Part shown: positions 1 to 4,183 of the stretch, one piece after another | Numbering within the stretch: position 1 is the first letter of the stretch | How the letters are laid out: each line of letters begins with the position of its first letter | Assembly (NCBI GenBank): GCA_018667205.1 | Contig: JABIVN010000307.1 | Location: forward strand, 1 to 5,306 | Length of the DNA: 5,306 bases | Source: Gammaproteobacteria bacterium | GTDB lineage: Bacteria > Pseudomonadota > Gammaproteobacteria > Pseudomonadales > Azotimanducaceae | Direction of reading: 5' to 3' | Notes under the pieces: generated by a model | What the model saw: only the letters and a program-made list of their open reading frames with translations | Told to the model about the DNA's origin: nothing | Database searches by the model: none | Made by a program: the position numbers and the translations under genes

Positions 1-540
1 CTCTTTGAGCTGGATCTCTGAATAGTTTTGTTTCGTATAGATCACTCTGTTCTGGACCTCGTGATCATCAAGCACCAGGATAACCAGCACTCGATTGGCG
101 TTCAGGCTTAGAAAATCAACATGCCGAAGGGTCACTTGGTCACGCTTGGGAATGGTGACAAGTCCAGTCATACGGGTGAATTCAGAGAGAATCCCCGACG
201 CAGACTCCACCAGCTCCTTTGAAGACATATCCGGGTCCAGGCTTCGGTTAAGGCTGGCAAGGTCGTGCATGTCAATCTGATTGACCTTGATCAGAGTATC
301 CACAAAGAGCCGATACCCAAGCGCCGTTGGGATACGACCTGCTGAGGTGTGCGGCGAGCTGACGTAACCCAGCTCCTCAAGATCCGACATGATGTTACGA
401 ACCGTTGCAGGGCTCACCGAAACGCTCGCTGAATCAGCGAGTGTTTTGGATGCGACGGGCTGGCCATCCAAGATATATTGCTCGACCAGGGTCTTAAGCA
501 ATATCCGTGACTTTTGGTTCAATGAGCCTGGATTGGACAT
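1..540 (-). CDS. hrcA: Heat-inducible transcription repressor HrcA (5' part, gene runs off the left edge)
   Basis: HrcA represses chaperone genes (groESL, and often its own grpE-dnaK-dnaJ cluster) by binding CIRCE inverted repeats; GroEL keeps it active. The window encodes the first 180 residues of a family usually near 340-350. Residues 1-77 form the N-terminal winged-helix DNA-binding region, with recognition-helix sequence SPATVRNIMSDLEELGY (43-59) followed by the family hallmark HTSAGRIPT (64-72). The remaining residues enter the GAF-like domain, which is cut off. The ATG at 538-540 is chosen because GAGG (549-552) lies 8 bases upstream and the protein start matches the family. The gene diverges from recN. 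Expected downstream partners such as grpE and dnaK lie outside the window. No CIRCE element is visible upstream, so autoregulation through CIRCE at this promoter is not supported. Confidence 0.96.
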   Translation of the reverse strand, partial: MSNPGSLNQKSRILLKTLVEQYILDGQPVASKTLADSASVSVSPATVRNIMSDLEELGYVSSPHTSAGRIPTALGYRLFVDTLIKVNQIDMHDLASLNRSLDPDMSSKELVESASGILSEFTRMTGLVTIPKRDQVTLRHVDFLSLNANRVLVILVLDDHEVQNRVIYTKQNYSEIQLKE

Positions 541-548
541 TAGATCTG

Positions 549-552
549 CCTC
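549..552 (-). promoter_or_regulatory. hrcA ribosome binding site
   Basis: On the minus strand the sequence GAGG is followed by 8 bases and then the ATG at 538-540. This is ordinary Shine-Dalgarno spacing and supports that start codon. Confidence 0.65.
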
Positions 553-564
553 AAAGGGGATTAG

Positions 565-593
565 ATACTAACCAAGGACCGGCAAGTAGACAA
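565..593 (-). promoter_or_regulatory. Candidate sigma-70 promoter for hrcA
   Basis: Read on the minus strand, TTGTCT (588-593) and TAGTAT (565-570) are separated by exactly 17 bases; each hexamer matches the consensus at 4 of 6 positions. Transcription would start about 15-20 bases before the hrcA ATG, leaving a short leader that still contains the GAGG. No convincing sigma-32 heat-shock promoter was seen in the same region. The assignment rests on pattern matching alone. Confidence 0.4.
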
Positions 594-599
594 TTGTCT
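588..599. repeat. 12-bp perfect palindrome in the hrcA/recN divergent region
   Basis: AGACAATTGTCT is perfectly self-complementary and covers the proposed -35 hexamer of hrcA. Two smaller dyads flank it: TTAG-ATA-CTAA (561-571), over the proposed -10, and TCCTAGGA (613-620). The position would suit an operator acting on hrcA, recN or both, but the sequence is neither a CIRCE element nor an E. coli-type LexA box, so no regulator is assigned. Confidence 0.35.
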
Positions 600-691
600 G
601 TTGGGCTAGAAATCCTAGGACAGTTCAATTACATGCCCTCCTGAGCGCTTTTCAATTGCCAGACTGAGTGAGATCAGGGTTAAATAGGCAG

Positions 692-2362
692 GTGCTAAGC
701 CATTTATCTATTAACTCATTGACCCTGGTTGACCAGCTCGAACTGGAGTTCAGCAAAGGGATGAGCGTCATTACGGGCGAAACAGGCGCCGGCAAGTCTA
801 TCTTGCTTGGCGCGCTTGGCCTGGCCCTGGGTGATCGGGCAGACAGTTCCCTGATTGCGCTTGGAGCCGCAAAGACCGAGGTCAACGCTATCTTCGACCT
901 GAAGGGGCATGCAGAAGCATTAGCCTGGCTAACAGAACGAGCGCTCATCGATGGCGATCAGTGCATTCTTCGTAGAGTTGTCTCTCGTGACGGCCGATCA
1001 CGCGCTTTCGTTAATGGCAGCTCAACCACCCTGAATGAGCTGAAAACGCTGAGTGAGATGCTGCTTGATATCCACTCCCAGCACGAACATCAGTCCCTCT
1101 TAAAGAAAGAAACACATGAACGAATGCTTGATGAATTCGGCGGACTTACCCCGCAAGTGTCAGAGGTAAGAACGCGATTTAAAACCCTGAGCACAGCCCG
1201 AGACAAACTCTTAAAAACACGAACGGACGCCGAAGAGCAATCTGCCCGGGTTCAACTACTCAGTTATCAGGCAGAAGAACTCGCGACGCTGGCGATCCAG
1301 CCGAATGAAACCGCAGAGCTCGAGCATGAATTAAAACGGCTCAGTTCATCGGGTGAAATACAAGAAAAGCTGACCGAAGCATTAGCACTTTGTAACAGAG
1401 AAAGTAACAGCAGCGCATCAACTCAACTGACTCGCACGCTAAGCCTGCTATCGAACATCGAAGATCATGCGATCGGACCGATCGTGGAGATGCTAGCCAG
1501 CGCCTTGATTCAACTTGACGAAGCCACGTCGGATCTCATGTCAGTAAGCGAGAAGTTTGAGACAAATCCTACAAAACAGCGGGAAGTTGAAGCCCGGCTA
1601 AGTGAAATCTATGAGATCGCCAGAAAACACAAAATCCAGCCTGATGCCCTGGCGACGCTGACAAGCCGTATTCAGGATGAACTTGACCAGATACTCAATG
1701 CAGAAACAGCGATCAAAGAACTCGAGCAACAGGTAGCCACCGCAGAGACCGAATACCTGGGCCTAGCCGAAAAACTGACCCAATCCAGACGGGTAAAGGC
1801 CAAGCGATTGCAGCCAGAAGTCACAAAAGGTTTACAAGGCCTTGGTATGAATGGCGCAAAGTTCGAAGTGTCACTGCAGGGATCACCAAGCTGGTCACAG
1901 ACTGGCATAGATGATGTTGAATTCAGAATATCTACTATCCCAGGTTCCCAACCAGGCTCTTTGGCCAAGATAGCATCTGGTGGTGAACTCTCTAGAATCA
2001 GCCTCGCGATCCAGGTCATCACCGCCAGGACATCGCGAACGCCGACGCTGATCTTTGACGAAGTTGATGTCGGGGTCGGGGGCGCTACTGCTGAAGTCGT
2101 CGGTTCACTGCTTCGCAAATTGGGAGGCCACGCCCAGATTATCTGCGTCACTCACCTACCCCAGGTGGCGGCTCAGGGCCACCAACATTACGTGGTCGCA
2201 AAATCGACCACTAAGAAAAGCGCGTCAACGACGGTCGTTCAGCTTAACGAGGAAGAAAAAATTGATGAGATCGCCAGAATGCTCGGTGGCGTAGAGAAAA
2301 CTGAGCTATCGCTTGCCCACGCTGAAGCCATGCTATCGGGCGTCGAGCCCCCGATACAATAA
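692..2362 (+). CDS. recN: DNA repair protein RecN, SMC-like ATPase
   Basis: RecN is a cytoplasmic SMC-family ATPase that acts with RecA in repair of double-strand breaks. From the GTG at 692 it has 556 residues, close to the 553 of E. coli RecN. The N-terminal half-ATPase carries Walker A GETGAGKS (29-36) and a Q-loop-like segment IHSQHEHQ (127-134). A long Glu/Lys/Gln-rich middle, roughly residues 150-390, is the expected coiled coil. The C-terminal half carries signature SGGELS (429-434), Walker B LIFDEVD (453-459) and HLPQVA from His488. The GTG at 692 was chosen because MLSHLSINSL aligns with the E. coli start MLAQLTISNF. A GTG at 668 in frame would add eight residues without family support. 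The ribosome binding site is weak (CAGGG at 675-679). recN is usually SOS-controlled, but no standard LexA box is visible. It converges on fur with 35 bp between stops. Confidence 0.96.
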   Translation: MLSHLSINSLTLVDQLELEFSKGMSVITGETGAGKSILLGALGLALGDRADSSLIALGAAKTEVNAIFDLKGHAEALAWLTERALIDGDQCILRRVVSRDGRSRAFVNGSSTTLNELKTLSEMLLDIHSQHEHQSLLKKETHERMLDEFGGLTPQVSEVRTRFKTLSTARDKLLKTRTDAEEQSARVQLLSYQAEELATLAIQPNETAELEHELKRLSSSGEIQEKLTEALALCNRESNSSASTQLTRTLSLLSNIEDHAIGPIVEMLASALIQLDEATSDLMSVSEKFETNPTKQREVEARLSEIYEIARKHKIQPDALATLTSRIQDELDQILNAETAIKELEQQVATAETEYLGLAEKLTQSRRVKAKRLQPEVTKGLQGLGMNGAKFEVSLQGSPSWSQTGIDDVEFRISTIPGSQPGSLAKIASGGELSRISLAIQVITARTSRTPTLIFDEVDVGVGGATAEVVGSLLRKLGGHAQIICVTHLPQVAAQGHQHYVVAKSTTKKSASTTVVQLNEEEKIDEIARMLGGVEKTELSLAHAEAMLSGVEPPIQ

Positions 2363-2378
2363 AAAAGTATTACCCTAC

Positions 2379-2397
2379 GAAGCGGGCTCTTGGCTTC
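2379..2397. terminator. Weak hairpin between convergent recN and fur
   Basis: GAAGC (2379-2383) and GCTTC (2393-2397) can pair around a 9-base loop, inside the 35-bp gap between the recN and fur stop codons. On the plus strand only a poor U-rich stretch follows. On the minus strand a run of six T lies about 12 bases past the stem. It does not meet the usual form of an intrinsic terminator, so this is only a possible bidirectional terminator. Confidence 0.25.
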
Positions 2398-2814
2398 TTA
2401 TTGTCGACACTCCGGGCACAATCCATACATATTTAGGTTGTGGTCCGTCAGTTCAAACCCGAGTTTATCGGCAACTTTCTTCTGGAGTTGTTCAATTTCA
2501 TCGTCCGCAAACTCTTCTACACGGCCACACCTGACACAAACAATATGGTCGTGATGCTTATCGGAGGACAGCTCAAAGACAGAATGACCACCTTCAAAAT
2601 TGTGCCGAACGACCAACCCGGCCTGTTCAAACTGCGTAAGTACTCGATAAACAGTCGCCAGACCTATTTCTTCGCCATTTTGTAGCAACAATTTATAGAC
2701 ATCTTCAGCGCTGACGTGATGTACTTCTGAGCGATCAAGAATTTGCAATATCTTGACTCTTGGCAGCGTTATCTTCAGACCGGCGTCTTTAAGTTCTTGG
2801 GATTCGGCAGGCAT
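2398..2814 (-). CDS. fur: Ferric uptake regulator Fur
   Basis: Fur is the cytoplasmic iron-sensing repressor of iron-uptake genes and binds DNA as a metal-loaded dimer. The 138-residue product is nearly collinear with E. coli Fur (148 residues). The winged-helix domain includes GLKITLPR (12-19), HHVSAED (32-38) and GEEIGLATVYRVL (47-59), then RHNFEGG (70-76). The dimerisation domain has HHDH (87-90). The metal ligands are all in place by E. coli numbering: His33, Glu81, His88 and His90 for the regulatory site, and His87, Asp89, Glu108 and His125 for the second site. Cys93 and Cys96 form the CxxC pair, and a second CPEC pair (Cys133, Cys136) sits near the C-terminus. The His-rich tail of E. 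coli Fur is missing, as in many relatives. The ATG at 2812-2814 fits the family, although no clear Shine-Dalgarno sequence precedes it. Fur is divergent from bamE. Confidence 0.98.
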   Translation of the reverse strand: MPAESQELKDAGLKITLPRVKILQILDRSEVHHVSAEDVYKLLLQNGEEIGLATVYRVLTQFEQAGLVVRHNFEGGHSVFELSSDKHHDHIVCVRCGRVEEFADDEIEQLQKKVADKLGFELTDHNLNMYGLCPECRQ

Positions 2815-2964
2815 CGTCGTTAACTGGTTTTCAGTACGTGGTTAAATATAGGTGAGTTGAGCATAGGTGGGTTATCATCTTGAGAATAAAAGCCCCCTCG
2901 AGGCGTAAAATAAAGTATGGTTAATTTAATAGCCAATTGAAATAGAAAAAGCGTAGATAGTCCA
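2815..2964. other. Divergent fur/bamE intergenic region
   Basis: This 150-bp AT-rich spacer must hold the start signals of both fur and bamE. Possible -10 elements are TATATT on the minus strand (2845-2850) for fur, and TAAAAT (2906-2911) or TTTAAT (2925-2930) on the plus strand for bamE. None has a good -35 at normal spacing, so I do not call a promoter. An imperfect 18-bp dyad, TTAT...ATAA at 2872-2889, resembles a degenerate Fur-type site. CCTCGAGG (2895-2902) is a perfect 8-bp palindrome. Confidence 0.5.
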
Positions 2965-3330
2965 TTGATTCGAATTACTGTAGTCCTACTTCTTGTTGCT
3001 GCCCTAACAGCCTGCTCTACATTCAGGTTTCCTGGTGTACACCGGATTACCATACAACAGGGAAACGTCGTTACCCAGCAGATGGTTGACCGGCTAAAGC
3101 CCGGCATGACCAAAAGCCAAGTGAACTTTGTGTTGGGTAATGCCGTCATTGACGACCCACTCGAGGCAAACCGATGGGACTATGTGTATTCTATTCAGCT
3201 CCCCAATGGGAACGTTATCCGAAAAGTACTTTCCGTCTATTTCGTTGATGAACGCCTGTCCCATTTTATGGGCGATTTTATCCCGACAGACGAATACGAC
3301 GCCTTCGTCAGGGCAGCCAGCAATGCCTAG
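2965..3330 (+). CDS. bamE: Outer membrane protein assembly factor BamE (OmlA/SmpA lipoprotein)
   Basis: BamE is a small outer-membrane lipoprotein of the BAM complex, which inserts beta-barrel proteins. The 121-residue product begins with a short hydrophobic signal peptide ending in lipobox LTAC, giving lipidated Cys17. The mature part shows family features in order: QQGNVV near residues 32-37, LKPGMTKSQVNFVLG, which matches the IRVGMTQQQVAYALG segment of E. coli BamE, then DDPLEANRWDYVY, corresponding to SDPFGTNTWFYVF. Length is close to E. coli BamE (113). The start is TTG at 2965; there is no ATG or GTG before the lipobox in this frame, and an in-frame stop at 2938-2940 limits any extension. 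No Shine-Dalgarno sequence is obvious, so translation may be weak. The gene sits divergently next to fur, the conserved fur-omlA arrangement. Its TAG stop lies in the first copy of a tandem repeat shared with the end of rnfH. Confidence 0.93.
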   Translation: MIRITVVLLLVAALTACSTFRFPGVHRITIQQGNVVTQQMVDRLKPGMTKSQVNFVLGNAVIDDPLEANRWDYVYSIQLPNGNVIRKVLSVYFVDERLSHFMGDFIPTDEYDAFVRAASNA

Positions 3331-3374
3331 ATATAGCGCCTAGATATAGAGCCTAGATATCAGAGCCTAGATAT
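3325..3374. repeat. Four tandem GCCTAGATAT repeats spanning the bamE/rnfH convergent ends
   Basis: The 10-base core GCCTAGATAT occurs exactly at 3325-3334, 3338-3347, 3351-3360 and 3365-3374, with periods of 13, 13 and 14 bp. The spacers between cores are AGC, AGA and CAGA. The first copy contains the bamE stop codon (TAG, 3328-3330). The last contains the rnfH stop (minus strand, 3367-3369) and its two final codons. No strong hairpin or T-run is present, so it is not an obvious intrinsic terminator. Replication slippage of a short unit is the simplest origin. Confidence 0.9.
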
Positions 3375-3744
3375 CACGCTGCTTCTTTGCCTGGGCCTCT
3401 AGCTTCGCCTGGATCTCTTTGTTTGCCTGAGTCTCTTTTCTTGCCTGAGTCTCTTTTCTTGCCTTAGTCTCTGCCCTCTGGCGCCTCGCGTCCATTGCAT
3501 TGGTAATCAGCGAACGATAAATCTGAACCCTGTCACCTGACTGAACCACGTAATCTCGCGGCTTCACTTCGTTCCACACACCAACCGGCAGCATCGACAG
3601 GTCATAACCCGGAAAATGCGACTCGATACAGGACAGACGAACAACATCATGGATTACGGTGCCTGACGGGACTTCGAGCTGAATCACTTGCTGCTTTTCC
3701 GGCACCGCAAAGACGACTTCGATCACAACCGTCTGGTCAATCAT
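3367..3744 (-). CDS. rnfH: RnfH family protein (UPF0125, ubiquitin-like fold) with a hexapeptide-repeat tail
   Basis: RnfH family proteins are small and beta-grasp-like. In Rhodobacter they are linked by gene neighbourhood to the Rnf electron-transport complex, and in E. coli the gene pairs with ratA; the molecular role is unsettled. The ATG at 3742-3744 gives MIDQTVVIEVVFAVPEKQ, matching the family start, and 125 residues. Family features are VFAVPEKQ, a segment around FPGYDLS, VGVWNEV and GDRVQIYRSL, followed by the basic stretch DARRQRAE. An upstream in-frame extension to 3819 lies entirely inside ratA and has no family match. The ATG overlaps the end of ratA by 8 bp, suggesting translational coupling. 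Residues 93-122 form five hexapeptides, TKARKE, TQARKE, TQANKE, IQAKLE and AQAKKQ, a charged and probably helical tail. It makes the protein longer than the roughly 95-110 residues usual for the family. Confidence 0.92.
   Translation of the reverse strand: MIDQTVVIEVVFAVPEKQQVIQLEVPSGTVIHDVVRLSCIESHFPGYDLSMLPVGVWNEVKPRDYVVQSGDRVQIYRSLITNAMDARRQRAETKARKETQARKETQANKEIQAKLEAQAKKQRDI
3379..3468 (-). repeat. 18-bp coding tandem repeat (five units) in the rnfH 3' end
   Basis: Five consecutive 18-bp units (3451-3468, 3433-3450, 3415-3432, 3397-3414, 3379-3396) each encode one hexapeptide of the RnfH tail. The first two units differ at one base. The third differs from the second at two bases, and the last two have diverged further. 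This gradient suggests that duplication was most recent toward the start of the tract. Because the unit is a multiple of three, copy-number changes would preserve the reading frame. Confidence 0.85.
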
Positions 3745-4174
3745 TACTGTATAAAGCCTTTGCACGGTCACAGAATGCCTCAACAAGACCATCTGCCACC
3801 TGCTCAAAAACCTTCCCAAAAGTTGCGTTCAGCATTCTAGAATTGAAATCAAACGTTAAGTTCATTTCAGTCTTGCAGCCATCGCTGCCTAATTGACTGA
3901 ATAACCAGTAACCATTAAGCGAGGTGAACGGGCCCTCCACCAACTGAAGGTCAATTCTTTCCTTACCTACCAGCTGATTCCGCGTCGTGAACTGCTGGCT
4001 GACACCAGCTTTTGTCAAAGTAAGCCGGGCAATCATTATTTCCTGGGAAGATTCGATCACTTCGCTCCTTGAACAAGCCGGAAGGTACTCCTGGTAAGAC
4101 GCCACATCATTGACAACATCAAACATCTGTCTGGCTGAGAACGGTAACAGGGCGGATCTGGAAATTTCTTTCAT
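3737..4174 (-). CDS. ratA: RatA / COQ10-like START-domain protein (type II toxin-antitoxin RatA family)
   Basis: The 145-residue product aligns along its whole length with E. coli RatA (YfjG): KEISRSALLPFSARQMFDVV, then NDVASYQEYLPACSRS (22-37), LTKAGVSQQFTTRNQL, LVEGPFTSLNGYW, FGKVFEQ and the C-terminal AFCDRAKALY. It is a single polyketide-cyclase/START-like domain related to mitochondrial COQ10, whose members bind ubiquinone-like lipids. E. coli RatA has also been reported to bind the 50S subunit and block 70S assembly, which gave the name. Which role applies here cannot be read from sequence. The ATG at 4172-4174 is the family start and lies 9 bp after the upstream symporter stop; the Shine-Dalgarno sequence is weak. 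Its TGA overlaps the rnfH start. The pair is conserved, but I would not call it a toxin-antitoxin module from context alone. Confidence 0.95.
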   Translation of the reverse strand: MKEISRSALLPFSARQMFDVVNDVASYQEYLPACSRSEVIESSQEIMIARLTLTKAGVSQQFTTRNQLVGKERIDLQLVEGPFTSLNGYWLFSQLGSDGCKTEMNLTFDFNSRMLNATFGKVFEQVADGLVEAFCDRAKALYSND

Positions 4175-4183
4175 GAGGGCCCA

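Noticed and set aside
561..571. TTAGATACTAA as a Xanthomonas-type LexA site.
   Set aside because: As I recall, that motif is TTAG-N6-TACTA; here the half sites are only 3 bases apart.
598..623. CTGT...ACAG pair upstream of recN as a LexA box.
   Set aside because: The spacer is 18 bases instead of 8, and the interior shows no dyad symmetry.
631..642. Strong AGGAGG followed by ATG-TAA on the minus strand upstream of hrcA, a possible start-stop leader peptide.
   Set aside because: The Shine-Dalgarno is only 2 bases from the ATG, and the site lies upstream of the proposed hrcA promoter, so it would probably not be transcribed with hrcA.
690..698. Sequence AGGTGCTAA at the recN start resembles the right half of a CIRCE element.
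   Set aside because: The left half (TTAGCACTC) is absent at the required distance, so there is no inverted repeat; seven matching bases alone are expected by chance.
1672..2151. Open frame of 159 codons on the minus strand within recN.
   Set aside because: It is antisense to the conserved C-terminal ATPase half of RecN and has no family resemblance.
3745..3819. N-terminal extension of RnfH to an upstream start.
   Set aside because: The extra 25 residues lie within the conserved ratA coding region in another frame, and the family start matches the ATG at 3742-3744.
3367..4174. ratA-rnfH as an active toxin-antitoxin system.
   Set aside because: The name comes from reports on E. coli RatA; both proteins look like widely conserved single-domain housekeeping families, and nothing in the context supports a mobile or addictive module.
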